Part shown: positions 1 through 11,195 of the stretch, piece by piece
Numbering within the stretch: position 1 is the stretch's first letter
How the letters are laid out: each line of letters starts with the position of its first letter
NCBI GenBank assembly: GCA_009760855.2
Contig: WPIO01000004.1
Location: forward strand, 12,286,501-12,350,500
Source: Cristatella mucedo
Taxonomy: Eukaryota; Bryozoa; Phylactolaemata; Cristatellidae
DNA: 64,000 nucleotides
Direction: 5' to 3'
Program-made: the position numbers and the translations under genes
Notes under the pieces: model-generated
What the model was told of the DNA's origin: nothing
Seen by the model: only the letters and a program-made list of their open reading frames with translations
Databases searched by the model: none

Positions 1-2015
1 GCAAAGCCGACCCACGACAGGCTCAGCGTGTCGTTGGCGATAGCACGCAGCGTCACCCGCAGGTCGCCGCACAGCTCCTTCACGGGCGGCAGCAGCGGCC
101 GCCGGGTGGCGTTAGGCTGCTGCTGGCAGCCTTCGCTGCTGCCGCTGGGCAGCCGATCGACGCTCAGGCCACGGCTCGAGGCCGGCCACACGCAAACGGC
201 GTGACGGACAGGGACGGCCACCGACGGGTCGCCGGCGCCACGCCAGCCCACGGCCGAGGCGAGCTGCTGCAGCCACCGACTGTTGGTGCCGTCACCGCAG
301 CCGTCGTCGTCGTCGCAGCGAAGCGGGTTGTCGCCGTAGTGCAGCTCGACGAGCTTGGGTGCGGCAGCCGTCGGCAGCGGCAACGAACTCAACCACGGAC
401 CGACGAATGCGCAGGCGCCCAGCCGTGCCAGCCTGTTGCCCGACAGCCGCAGCCGACGCAGCTGCGCCAGGCCGGCGAAGGCGCCGGCGTGCAACGCCAC
501 CAGCTCGTTGTCGCTCAGATCGAGCGTCTCGACGCCGGGCGCCAGCGCTGCCAGCTCGCCACCGGCGAGCTCGCGGAGCCGGTTGCCCGATGCGTCCAGC
601 GAGCGCAGACCGACGAGGTTCAGGCCGACGCGGCAGTGCGGCCGACGCCGAGCATCGGGCAGCAGGGCAGTGAGCCTGTTTCGCCGCACGGCGAGCTCGC
701 GCAGTGAGGGCGCGTCGAGCGCACACAGCCACGACAGGTCGGCGAGCGCATTACCACTCAGGTCGAGCGAGCGCAGTCGCGACATGCCGCGCAGCGCCGT
801 CGCGCCGATCGACACTAGCCGATTGGAGGTGAGGCCGAGTGTCGCCAGGCGGCGCTCGAGTCCGGCAAGCACGTGCTCGCCGAGCGAGCTCAGCTCGTTC
901 TCGTCGAGGCGAAGCTCGAGTGGCGGCGGCGGGGAATCGTTGCCGGCGACATCACCGGCTCCTCCCCTGCTGCCGCCGCTTCCGCTTGCTTGGCTCTTGA
1001 AGCAGTAGGGCTTCACCCACCGTATGCCGTTGCGGCGCAGGTCGAGGCGCTGGACGGTGCGCAAGGCCGGCGTTCGGCACAGCTGGCCGATGGACGACAG
1101 TCGATTGCCGCTGAGGTCGAGCCTCTGCAGGCCGTCCAGGTGCTGCATCCAGGGCACGGCGTCATCTCCGTCGTCCTCACCTTCACCAGCGCCGTCGGCT
1201 GCCGCCGTCAGCCGGTTGTCGGCGAGCAGCAGCTCGGCGAGTCCTTTGACGCCCTTGAATGCGCTCTCGTCGATCGATGCGATGGCGTTTCTCGACAGGT
1301 CGAGCGAGGCGATGCCATCTGGACTCGGGCGGAAGCAGTCGGGCGCCAGGGTGGCGATCTCGTTGCCGTCCAGGCGCAGCGACGTCGCCTGCCGGAAGTG
1401 GAGCCCACACGGGCTGACGATGCTGTTGGCGCTGAGGTCGAGCGAGCGCAGCCGCAGCTGCGCAAACGGCCCTCGGCTATCGCCTCTGTTGCCTTCCCGC
1501 TTGCCGGCCAGCTGCCGAAGCCTGTTTCCGCTGACGTTGAGCACACGCAGGTACGCCTCGACGCCGGCAAACGCTGCCGACGCCAGCGTCTCGATGGCAT
1601 TGCCGGCCAGGTCCAAGACTAGCTCCTCGTAAGCACCGTTGACGTGGCCGACGTAGGCTGCCAGGCAGCCGCGCGGCAGCTCGGCGATCGAGCTGCGGCT
1701 GAAGTTGAGTACGACGGTGCCTAGCTGGCTCGGGTCGCCCGAGCTGTCCCAGACTTCGGCAGCCAAAGCTCCGGCTGCCGAAGATGCACCACCTGCCGGG
1801 CACGGCAGTGACGGCGTGCTGCACTGAAGGACGTAGGCAAGCATGTCCGGCTGCTCGCAGCGACACAGAACGTCCATCTGTTGGGCAGGCAGCAGGCGAG
1901 ACAGGCTGCTGCGAAACATGCTGCATGTCGCCTGGGCAGTGGGCCATCGAGAGGCAAATATGGCGAGGGCAGCAGCAACCAACGGAAGCAGCCTAAGCCA
2001 CTGAACGGCAGCCAT
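1..2015 (-). CDS. Leucine-rich-repeat secreted or membrane protein, 5' part (3' end beyond window)
   Basis: One unbroken reading frame of 671 codons runs from an ATG at 2015 (minus) off the left edge; no intron is needed. Residues 1-29 form a signal peptide (MAAVQWLRLLPLVAAALAIF, then a short polar stretch ending AQA). Residues 30-80 are cysteine-rich (ATC, CRCE, LQC, LPC), as in an LRR N-cap. From about residue 100 to 560 run a dozen or so LRRs (for example LRSLDLSANSI, LQRLDLSGNRL, VETLDLSDNELVALHAGAF). A C-terminal cap follows with NPLRC near residue 563, a WLQQLA tryptophan and further cysteines. The last visible residues (LRVTLRAIANDTLSLSWVGF) look like the first strands of a fibronectin-III domain. 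Known for the family: such proteins are adhesion or receptor molecules at the cell surface. An aspartate run lies inside the cap. The codons are very GC-rich compared with the flanking DNA. The exact family member is not recognised; a transmembrane segment would lie outside the window. Confidence 0.85.
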   Translation of the reverse strand, partial: MAAVQWLRLLPLVAAALAIFASRWPTAQATCSMFRSSLSRLLPAQQMDVLCRCEQPDMLAYVLQCSTPSLPCPAGGASSAAGALAAEVWDSSGDPSQLGTVVLNFSRSSIAELPRGCLAAYVGHVNGAYEELVLDLAGNAIETLASAAFAGVEAYLRVLNVSGNRLRQLAGKREGNRGDSRGPFAQLRLRSLDLSANSIVSPCGLHFRQATSLRLDGNEIATLAPDCFRPSPDGIASLDLSRNAIASIDESAFKGVKGLAELLLADNRLTAAADGAGEGEDDGDDAVPWMQHLDGLQRLDLSGNRLSSIGQLCRTPALRTVQRLDLRRNGIRWVKPYCFKSQASGSGGSRGGAGDVAGNDSPPPPLELRLDENELSSLGEHVLAGLERRLATLGLTSNRLVSIGATALRGMSRLRSLDLSGNALADLSWLCALDAPSLRELAVRRNRLTALLPDARRRPHCRVGLNLVGLRSLDASGNRLRELAGGELAALAPGVETLDLSDNELVALHAGAFAGLAQLRRLRLSGNRLARLGACAFVGPWLSSLPLPTAAAPKLVELHYGDNPLRCDDDDGCGDGTNSRWLQQLASAVGWRGAGDPSVAVPVRHAVCVWPASSRGLSVDRLPSGSSEGCQQQPNATRRPLLPPVKELCGDLRVTLRAIANDTLSLSWVGF

Positions 2016-2812
2016 GGGCACACCGGTGGTGCCCTCTGCCGGTACTCGTTGCCTACTCCCGGCTTAATGAGTGGCCGATGTGTGCAGGTCCTGCAACGAG
2101 CGCGACAGCAGTCTGACAACATAGACGAGCTGAGCTTGGACTGCTGATGTGAACGTCAATGGAGACACTTTGAGGCCAGCACACATGCTGCTGCTGCTGC
2201 TTTAGTGTTTGCGCCGCGCTGCTTGGCGTGTGGCACCGGTGGCACCAGTGGGCCAGGCACGTGAGCTCGGTAAGCCTGCTCGGCTGTTGGGTTAGGCAGA
2301 ACAGAAGAGGACCAATGATGCAGTCTGGAAGCAAGTAGTTAGGGACGCTGCTCTGCCCGGAGCAGAAGACTTCCACCGCACGTGGGACGGTGGCCCACAA
2401 ATTGTTCATATACATACATACGCTTAGGTCCGTGAGCCACTGAAAAGAGCCGGTCGTGATAGTGATTGAGATTAAGCCTCTGTGTAGGTTGCAAGCAGCA
2501 ACGAAATATGTGGGCGTGTCACGACGATTAGAGCCAATAGCACTGGCAGTGCAAGGTTCAGTATCCTCTTAGAAGGCTCAGTCAGACATAAACTAATTCT
2601 CAGGCATGCCCATAGTCATACTGTACACCTCTGTAAACACATTGTTTGGATATCCAATAAATGACTGCTACCTAACCACCACTAATAGTCGAACGATCCA
2701 CTCTAATAGTCGAATGATGTTTATTAACACAGCTGCTCACGTTTCCAAAGTAACAAAAGGTGCCCCAACTCAATTAGGCTGAATGAGACACGATAACTGA
2801 TATCAGAGAGGG
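2016..2812. other. Upstream region of the LRR gene, nothing recognised
   Basis: This stretch precedes the LRR start codon and should hold its promoter and 5' UTR. I see no clear TATA box, no known repeat and no convincing exon. A 120-codon open frame at 2053-2415 (minus) has no recognisable similarity and is probably noncoding. Confidence 0.4.
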
Positions 2813-3071
2813 TAAGTGACAGAGAGAATGAGGGTGAGAGAGTTAAAGAAACAGAATGAAAGGTAGAGTGAGAGGAAGAGAGACTGAGAGAGAGAAAGAG
2901 CAAGAAAGGGGTAGAAAGAAAAGAGGGAGAGAGAAGAGAGAGAAAGAAGAGAAAGAGGAAGAGAGAGTGAGAGAGGGAGGGAAGGAGAGAGGGAGGGAAG
3001 GAGAGAGGGAGAGAGGGGGAGAGGGAGAGAGGGAGAGAGGGAGAGAGGGAGAGAGGGAGGAACGGAGAAAC

Positions 3072-3116
<45 letters not shown>

Positions 3117-3247
3117 GAGAGGGAGGGAAGGAGAGAGGGAGGGAAGGAGAGAGGGAGAGAGGGAGAGAGGGAGAGAGGGAGAGAGGAAGAGAGGGAGAGA
3201 GGGAGAGAGGGAGAGAGGGAGAGAGGGAGAAACGGAGAAACAGAGAC

Positions 3248-3343
<96 letters not shown>

Positions 3344-3370
3344 CGAGAGAGAGAGAGAGAGACAAAGAGA

Positions 3371-3402
<32 letters not shown>

Positions 3403-3409
3403 CAGAGCT
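2813..3409 (+). repeat. Purine-only (GA)n / GAGAGGG tract
   Basis: About 600 bases contain almost only A and G on the plus strand. There is higher-order structure: a block of GAGAGGGAGGGAAGGA units followed by AACGGAGAAACAGAGACA and pure GA occurs twice (about 2961-3112 and 3113-3345), so an older complex unit was itself duplicated. Long open frames here are low-complexity artefacts. Confidence 0.95.
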
Positions 3410-3575
3410 TTTCGTAGGAGAGATTTGATCGACAGCCATGACACAGTAGAGTTCGGCTGCTGCCCGCAGCTAGGTAAGTGTTCCTGAAGACATGTTTCAG
3501 TAGCGTGTATGGTCTTAAGTCAGCAAGCCCGACAACCACCCCTTCCACCTGCAACGTGCACCATCACCGGCACCG

Positions 3576-3825
<250 letters not shown>

Positions 3826-4510
3826 GTATATATGCATGCACTCGAGGCTTCCTTCGGTCCTTAATGCACTTCAGCTGCTCCACTCGGAGAGCTGTATGCT
3901 CTCGTCGCTGGCTCTAGTAAGGAGAGATCGAACGGTTGCAAGGACTGCCCTATCGGCTGTACTCATACGCTCAATGCAACGACGTTTGCACTCAACCTCA
4001 GACTGCAGCGCTAGCAGGACATGCACAGCTTGGGTAGCAGCTAGGCAGCCGATCGGGAGGGAGGTGGGGTTCAGCTTAGCTGTCGGCTTTGTAGTAGCCG
4101 GCATAGTGACGGCAGTCGGCCACTCGGTGAGCAGGCTCCAGCACGTTGGTGTGAGTATAGTGGCCACATGGCGGTCGGGCAGGCAAGCACATTGTTTGGG
4201 ATGGCATTGTTTGGAATGGCCGTGCGGGATCCTGCCGTTCGCAGGACAATTACACGGGGCTCAGCAAAAAGACTGCTTGGTCACCAACCCGACACCTTAT
4301 GGTTCGGGATAGACAGACCGAGAGACACGTCTTTCATGCCTTATCTGCTCAAACAAATGCCTGCTGCTCGCAGACCGTTAAGCACCTGGTTCGGTGCACG
4401 CCAAAAACTGCCATCTGCAAACGACCTCCTTGCAGCAGCTGCCTGAAAAGAAAAACCCGTGACAGCTGCGATTGAAAGGGAGCTGCTAAGGCAGACGAAC
4501 AGGAGGGAGT

Positions 4511-4597
4511 TCCTCTGCGGATAGGAAGCTGTCCAGTATGCAGTACAGCGAGCAGATTGCCTTACCGAATTCTGGACAGCTTCCAATTTGCAGAGGA
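4511..4597. repeat. Imperfect inverted repeat, 29-bp arms
   Basis: Arms at 4511-4539 and 4569-4597 are complementary at 25 of 29 positions (core GGAAGCTGTCCAG / CTGGACAGCTTCC) with a 29-base loop. It could fold into a long hairpin. No flanking target duplication was noticed. Confidence 0.7.
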
Positions 4598-4868
4598 AAC
4601 CGAAAACCTCCCCGGTTGTGCTGCTGCTGCATGGCTGAAGCAACAGTACCACAGTGTACTAGATGCAGGATGCCTGTGGAGGAGGGGTCCTGACAGCAGC
4701 TGCCGGGGCCGTGCACCCTGCTCCAAGCTCGGCACCCTGCCGCCTCGGTGCCGACTTGCCAGAATCATGCTACATAACCCTGCCCAACCATAAACCGCCT
4801 GAAGGCTTGTCGGTCCGATACAGGTAGCGAATGCCGGCCGGTGTGAGTCACGACCGAGCCCTGCCAAT

Positions 4869-4891
4869 GCCAATTTGCAAGGCAAATTGGC
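4869..4891. repeat. Perfect 10-bp palindrome with 3-base spacer
   Basis: GCCAATTTGC, then AAG, then GCAAATTGGC. A small isolated hairpin with no recognised role. Confidence 0.8.
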
Positions 4892-5349
4892 TAGAACCAG
4901 ATTCTAAGATAGATATTGCACCTCTGGCAATCAGTCACCGAGAGGCCATTGAAACAAGGATACAGTAGATCTATGGTCGACGGAGTGCAGATCCGGTCAC
5001 AGACAGTATTGCACCAGCAATGCCAGCAAACTCGCGACGCCTACCCTGAATACACTGAGACTATTGTTCGAGTCAAATGCCTAACCGCTGGGCAGCCTAC
5101 TCTGTATTATTGTGAAGAGAACTCATGGCGATATGAGATTTTAACAAGAGGCTCGACCATCTCAGCTAGCTCCCTGCTCAGCCTGCTAGAACAGCCAGCC
5201 CCACCCAGTTCAAGTCCACATATCATCTTTCACGAGAATGGCATAGCACATGTGGTGCTGCAAACGTTGACAGACGACTGAACAGGAAATAGCTATCTAG
5301 AGGCACCCTTGCTTCATTCTGGCTGACATATAGGCAGCAACTGCATCAG

Positions 5350-7390
5350 CATCAGCAGCAGCAACATCGTCCTGAAGTTTATAACCCATTTAAAGAAGAC
5401 AACTAGTCCTCTAGACCAGCGGTTCTCAACCTGTGGGCCACGACCCCTCTGGGGGTCGAACGAACCTTTAAAAGGGCCGCCTAAGACTATCAGAAAACAT
5501 TCATTTCCACATTTTGCACACAATTTTATGGTTGGGGGCGCCACAACATGAGGAACTGTATTAAATTATCGCAGCATTAGGAAGGCTGAGAAACACTGCT
5601 ATGGACCCTATGCCCACTTTACAGCTTCTACGATGCATGGCCCTGCTGCTGCCATGCATAACTAACATCATAAATGTCATTAATCTCAGGTCATGTCCAA
5701 GCACCTCTCAAAAAGGCTGCAGTCAGGCTAGTACTCAAGAAAGCAACACTGGACCAAGAGAACTTGAGCAACCCCCATCCAGTCTCCCTTCTACCGTTCC
5801 TATGAAAGACACTGGAACGACTCGTGGCAGACCAGCTGAACTCATATATTGGAACTTCAAACCTTGCTAGTAAGTTCCAGTCTGGTTTTAAGAGCTCATT
5901 ACTCTACAGAGTAAGCAATGCTTCGGGTGCATAATGACCTACTTAGTAATGCAGACTTAAATAGAGTATCTCTTCTTGTTTTGCTCGATCTTTCGGCAGC
6001 TTTGATACTATCGATCACAAAGTCCTTCTTGAGCACCTCTCATCTCGCCTGGGCATCACTGGCACTGCATTATAATGGTTCAGGTTCTATCTCGGTGGCA
6101 GACTCAAGTATTGATGTGAATGGAAAACGATCATCCGAGAAACCCCTGAAGCATGGGGTACCATAGGACTCTGTGCTTGGACCGGTTCGTTTCACGGTTT
6201 ACACTATTCTTCTTGACGATGTGATTGTCAGGCACTACCTAGGCTTCCACTTCTATGCAAATGACAGTTGTACCTTTTCTTTGATCCCACCCAGGCCTCC
6301 AGTACGTCGAATTCTCTCAACTCCGTTACAGCATGAATTGATGACATCTGCACATGGATGGTAGTTAACTTTCTTTAATGATGATAAATCCAACTTACTA
6401 ATCATGGGAAAACCAAGTGTGATTCCGAAACTGGAAAGGCTACCGCTCAAAATCAGCTCTGTCAGCATACGTCCTGTTGAATCTGCATGAAATCAAGGTG
6501 TCCTGTTCCGAAGTGACCTTTCATGAGACGACCAAATCAGCTCCACAGTCAAGTCTTCCTAATTTCAGTTACCTAGCAATGCTAAAATTCGGGCTTGTTT
6601 AGACAGGGATACCACAGCTAAGTTGGTCCATGCATTTGTGACATCCCAACTCGACCTATGTAACCCACTGCTTGCTGGTCTTCCGGATTTCGCAATCAGC
6701 CGAATACAGCTGGTGCAAAACTCTGCAACTATCTATCTAGCTTGTCTATCGTAAGCGTCGCAGTTGCCACATCCCACCACTTCTCGCCGACCTGCACTGG
6801 CTACCAGTCAAGCAACGCATTGACTTCAAGGTTTTGTCACTCACTTTTAGGTCCCTTCATTCTTTGGCTCCAGCCTATCTATCAGGTCTACTGCCCCACC
6901 AGGCTAAGCATCGTACCACTTGCTTTTCGGAATCTAATCTTTTACGTACACCTCGTGCGAACCTCAAATTCTTTGGAGACTGTGCCTCTAGTTCGTATGC
7001 TCCCAAAGCCTGGAATGCACTTCCGACTTTCCTCACGACATCTAATAATCATAATAATACACTTGAAAAAGTGCCCTCAGAGAACTCAATCGCTTTCTAG
7101 GTGCTTTACATTTAATTGCCCGCATTTAAAAAGAAACTAAAAACGCATCTATTTATCAGAATATGTAGTGGGTCCATGTGATTCGTCCTTTGTGTGCTTA
7201 TGCCTGCGGACCCTGTGCATGTCACCTCTTTAACCATATTAACCTTGTTTCATTGTTCATCGAGCATGCTACCACTATCCATTCAATTATGCTTCCTTTG
7301 CAACAAATGTAAAGTGCCTAGAAAGAGATTGAGTTCTCAGAGGGCACTTTATCAAGTGTGTTATTATTATTATTAAATTTATTTTTATTT
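5350..7390 (+). mobile_element. LINE-B copy 1 (CR1/L2-type non-LTR retrotransposon), decayed
   Basis: The plus strand shows broken reverse-transcriptase frames in the right order: KTTSPLDPMPT (around 5390-5630, split by the hAT MITE), PVSLLPF near 5785, FQSGFKSS near 5880, LLVLLDLSAA near 5975, the catalytic box as FYAND (6251-6265, active form YADD), and the C-terminal region SLTFRSLHSLAPAYLSGLLP near 6840. The 3' UTR ends in a stem-loop (GTAAAGTGCC and GGCACTTTA arms, about 7310-7353) and an ATT-repeat tail to about 7373. Stops and frameshifts, plus the D-to-N change in the catalytic box, mean it is dead. The true 5' end is not visible; most copies here are 5' truncated. Confidence 0.8.
5417..5598 (+). 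mobile_element. SPIN/URR1-like hAT MITE, copy 1 (182 bp)
   Basis: The left end CAGCGGTTCTCAACCTG and right end GCTGAGAAACACTG are hAT terminal inverted repeats. The interior (GGTCGAACGA, GCCTAAGAC, TTTTATGGTTGGGGG, AACATGAGGAACTG, GCATTAGGAAGG) matches, as I remember them, the short non-autonomous hAT-Charlie elements of the SPIN/URR1 group known from tetrapods and some invertebrates. It has no coding capacity; a transposase supplied elsewhere would be needed. It is flanked by an 8-bp target duplication, CTCTAGAC at 5409-5416 and CTATGGAC at 5599-5606 (6 of 8 identical). CTCTAGAC fits the hAT preference nTCTAGAn. Removing element and one duplicate restores the LINE-B frame S-P-L-D-P-M-P-T. 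Confidence 0.88.
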
Positions 7391-7669
7391 TTATTATTAT
7401 GACACCGGCAGAAGCCGTAACTACTTCCTGCCGCTGGCTCAAGGCTTAGTGTACAGCTGCCTCTTCATTGGCTACTTAGACCCGTGGGAGCAACCAGTCA
7501 GCTAACAAGGCCAAAGGTCAGCTGCCTAGCATTGAGTCAGCATACAAACACGTAGCAGGAAGGGAGCCTAATTAGAGGCACGGTCCTTTACACGGGTAGA
7601 GGGTGGGAGCAACCTAAGTAGCAGGCGTTGCTGTCAGGCAGCTGATCGCCAACAAATTAGGCCGGAAGT

Positions 7670-7671
<2 letters not shown>

Positions 7672-7725
<54 letters not shown>
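7672..7725 (+). repeat. (CA)n microsatellite, 54 bp
   Basis: A pure AC/CA run. Confidence 0.95.
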
Positions 7726-7727
<2 letters not shown>

Positions 7728-8330
7728 CTGAAGCTGACTAGTCGCACTTCGGAGAGCCCTGTCGAGGAAGGCAATAAAGCATTAACACGACACCATAAAT
7801 CATAGAGTGCAGCCCTGCGATGTAATTAGCTCATTAGGGAATAAACCCCCAAATCAAGCTGCTCCTGCTGCTACTAAGACAGGCTCAAAGACCTGCCAGT
7901 CTGTGTCAATAAATAGCCAAGCCATGCAGAATAGGGGGAACACAACAGCAGCTGCATTGGTCAGCTTCCTATTCGGTAGTTTCTGGTTTATTTCTTCAGA
8001 CACGGAATCATAGTTTGCGTTTTGTTTGGGGCACTCACAACACTGTTACAGCAACATAATCAACGCACATTGGACAAGCATAGGGTATCATACACACACG
8101 CGAGCACTCATGCACGCACACACACGAGAGTGAGTACAATTAACACTGGACAGAGAATCAGACTAATAGTGAGAAAGAGTGAGTGAGTGAGAGAGAGGGA
8201 GAGAGAAAAAGAGAATGCACTCTGTCAAGACCTGATATGTCTGTACAACTGCATAATTATTGGCAACATCTAGTATTAAGGTCAAGGTCTGATCCTCGTA
8301 GTTGGTTTAATCCTGCTACTGTTTTTGTAT

Positions 8331-8344
8331 GGGGGGGGGGGGGG
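8331..8344 (+). repeat. Poly-G run of 14
   Basis: Fourteen consecutive G residues. Similar pure G/C runs recur near 37,885, 45,877 and 62,880. Confidence 0.95.
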
Positions 8345-8596
8345 TCTTTCAACTCCCAAGGTACAAAGCATGCTCTTTTTCTCTAGGGCTGAATTATCGC
8401 TAGTGAGGGGGTGACACACTGCTTCATAAATCCTGTGACTTTTTGTTATAACCGTGAAAGCCTCTCTAGTTCTGGGGGCACTACACCACATGCAATGTGC
8501 AAAGACCTGAAGCGAGCAATACGCCGATGACTAAGCAGGGCACTCAACATTCCGGGGCACTCAACATTCTGCGAATGCAGCGCTAGCAACAACGCG

Positions 8597-8665
8597 AAAA
8601 CCGACGACCTCGGTCGTGAAAAGCAACTGCCTTATCTAGTGTGCCATCACGGCTTAACCATCCCA
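8597..8665 (-). mobile_element. SINE-1 head fragment (tRNA-derived)
   Basis: Read on minus, GCCGTGATGGCACACTAG matches the A-box side of the SINE-1 head seen at 23.9 kb and 32.0 kb, and is followed by a CGACCGAGGTCGTCGG segment. Only the tRNA-like 5' part is recognisable; the body is missing or diverged. Confidence 0.5.
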
Positions 8666-8984
8666 GGACATTACACGGTACAGTCACATTTACCTTTATG
8701 GTGAATATAGAGGGTGTTGTGGGTTTTGATTATGCCACCACCATCGATATGTTGAAGACAGGCATAATAAGAAGAATATTAAGAGATTTGTATAGCACTC
8801 TAAGAGAACAACAGCTCTTTGTAGGCACTTCATAAATGCTAAGCGACTTGAGTGAGAAGAGTAGATGGTACGATGGCTGCCTGATAGGGAAGTTGCTTGC
8901 GAAGTTATGCTAGGGCAGGTAGGTTGGAGTATGAGTATGAATGGATCTAATTGCGAGTGAGGTAATTGAGACGTTCAAGACAAG

Positions 8985-9055
8985 AAAACCTAGCGGCAGA
9001 GTTTTGTGCCAACTGAGGGCGCTTTATCAAGTGTATTATTATTATTATTACTATA
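8985..9055 (+). mobile_element. LINE-B 3' tail fragment
   Basis: Ends with GAGGGCGCTTTATCAAGTG and an ATT-repeat tail, the diagnostic 3' end of LINE-B. The upstream arm of the stem-loop is eroded. Confidence 0.7.
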
Positions 9056-9254
9056 ACTGCAAGTGCCTTATTTCACAGACCGTCGAACCCGTGGCAAGCA
9101 TTATGGTCAACCTACACATTGCAAGGTAATCATTCAAACGTGTGCAGTCATGTCGTGTCAAACTTACAGTAGAGGCAGGGGCCCCTTCGCCAGGTCGTCC
9201 AAAGAATGCCATTTCGTGCAGTGCCTCAATGTCCACCTTCAAGCCTGCTACTAG

Positions 9255-10115
9255 TGACCTCATCTAAAACTCTGTCTTTCAGTCTAAGAAGACTACAGTG
9301 GGCTCTGCCAGCATGTCCTGTAGCACCTGCAGCTAATCTGGTTATCCTGTTCCAAAGTGACCTTTCCCTAGCTAGTCGCCCACAGCTCCACAGTCAAGTC
9401 TGCCTTCTTTCAGCAATACAACATTGCAAAAGTGTGAGCCTGCTTAGACTGGCGTACTACGTCCACGTGTGTCCATGCATTTGAGACATCCTGTCTCGAC
9501 TTCTGGAACTCACTGCTTGCAGATCTTTCAGCCTGTGTAATAAGGTGCTTACAGCAAATGCAAAACTCGGCCACCAGGCTTGTCTGTCGTGAGTGTCGAA
9601 GTTACCTTGGATACACCACTTCTTGCAGACCTGCAGTGGCTCCCAATCAAACAGCACATTAGCTTCAAGGTTTTTGTAATTCACTTTTGGGTCCCCAGAT
9701 TCTCATGTTCCGGCTAAGCAATCCGAAGTACTTCTCAATCAGGCCAGGCATCGTAACACTCGTTCGTCTGACTTCAGTGGTCTAGCTGTACCTCAAACCA
9801 ACATCAAATCCTTTGGATACCGTGGCTTTGGCTCGTGTGCTCCCATACACTGGAGCTCAGTCCCGACTAAAGTCACGACATCAACTTACTTGACGACTCT
9901 CATTAAGAAGCTAAAAAATGCACCCTTTCCTCACAGCATTTGGTGGGTCCGTGTAAATTGCCCTATGTTCGCTAATACGTGCTGATGCAGTGTATGTTAT
10001 CACTAACCAATTGACAAGCTTCCTTTACAGCATATGTTAAGTGCCTAAAAAGATATCAAGATCTCTCTTAGAGCGCCTTACAGACGTGTTATTAATATTA
10101 AAGTTAATATTACTA
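9255..10115 (+). mobile_element. LINE-B copy 2, decayed C-terminal and 3' UTR part
   Basis: Follows LINE-B copy 1 through the segment after the catalytic box (TGTTCCAAAGTGACCT, CCATGCATTTG, CTTGTCTGTCG), the LQWLPIKQ-like motif near 9630-9660 and the 3' UTR (TTGGTGGGTCCGTG near 9940). It ends in a weakened stem-loop (AAGTGCCTAAAAAGATAT, GAGCGCCTTA) and ATTAATATT. Many stops. Confidence 0.75.
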
Positions 10116-10977
10116 AACCTCGAACCCGGTAGCAGGGGAGGACCAAACCTCAAACCATAGAGTTCTACAGGCTTTTTGCGGAGCTCAGATTTCTACTGTG
10201 TTTCTGGACGAGGGCCGCAGTTTTTTTTTTAAAGAGACTTAATAGACTCTTGAGCATCGAACCTTCGGTAAGCAAACCATGCGTCCGTTTCTTGATACGA
10301 CTGTCGTTTTTTTAGAGGGACTAATCAAATTTCAGCTCGGCCAAAATAATCAAATCTTTTTATATACAGGTCGACCTGGTTTTCCTGTTGTGCTTCAATC
10401 TCTTAAAAGAGGGAAACCAATTTCTGCTAGAGATGGCTACATATAAATAAAGACTTGTCAGGGCCTTCCGGTCCGGTCCGGTGAGCAGCATCAGTCTCTA
10501 AATTAGAGCTACTACTCCTATCCTATTGAGATGGGTTCTAAAGAGGCTTCCGGTTGGCACCTTCGCTTTGAAGTTTCAGACTGCTCGAGAATGGGGAGGC
10601 TTAGCTACCCGTTCTGTTTGGGGGGAGGGCCTGGAGACGTTATGAGCGATGCACCTTCATCTAGCACATGCGGATGCTGTTTCCACACGAGTCTCACCGA
10701 TATTTTTAGATCGACTACCATACTTTTTTTGGTAAGAGAAAGAGGCCACGCAAGGCGACTAGCCTTGTCGGCTTCCGAGTCAGGCCACGGGGGGATGAGG
10801 AGGCCTTCCGAAAGGCGTCCCTTGAGCATTCCAGTTCAGAGTCGGTGTCATGAGCATGCTAAAACATTTCTGGAGCTTTCCATCGAGAGGATGCATTTAC
10901 TTTAACAGACTGTCTCTCTAACCTGCTAAACAGGAACTGCCTACCTGTATCATAGGAAATCACCTGAGGGTTTTAAC
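10116..10977. other. Unassigned single-copy-looking sequence
   Basis: No repeat or exon is recognised. A 124-codon open frame at 10,531-10,905 (plus) shows no family motif and no codon regularity that I would trust. Confidence 0.35.
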
Positions 10978-11195
10978 ATTTGGCTGGATAGTTCCTACAT
11001 TGCTCTAGAGTGCATTGTGGTGTGGCCAAGTCCTGGATTTCTCAAATGCATTACATCAAAACCAGATCCTGAAATGCTCTAATGTGCACAGCAGTTCGGC
11101 CAGATCATGGACAGCTCTAGAAGGCATAGCAGTTCGGCAAGATCCTGATATGCTCAAGAATCACAGTCGAAGTTTGGCCGGATCCCCCACGTGGT
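10978..11195 (+). repeat. Degenerate tandem repeat, unit about 38 bp, about six copies
   Basis: Units follow the pattern GTTCGGCCAGATCCTG, then ATATGCTCTAGAAGGC, with substitutions between copies. Successive cores lie near 10,980, 11,020, 11,060, 11,095, 11,130 and 11,170. Old decayed minisatellite with no coding sense. Confidence 0.6.

Noticed and set aside
2724-3554. LS-repeat and RE-repeat proteins on both strands
   Set aside because: Pure GA/TC low-complexity translation.
4916-5281. 121-codon plus frame ending next to LINE-B copy 1
   Set aside because: No family motif and no splice support; not clearly part of LINE-B. Left unannotated.
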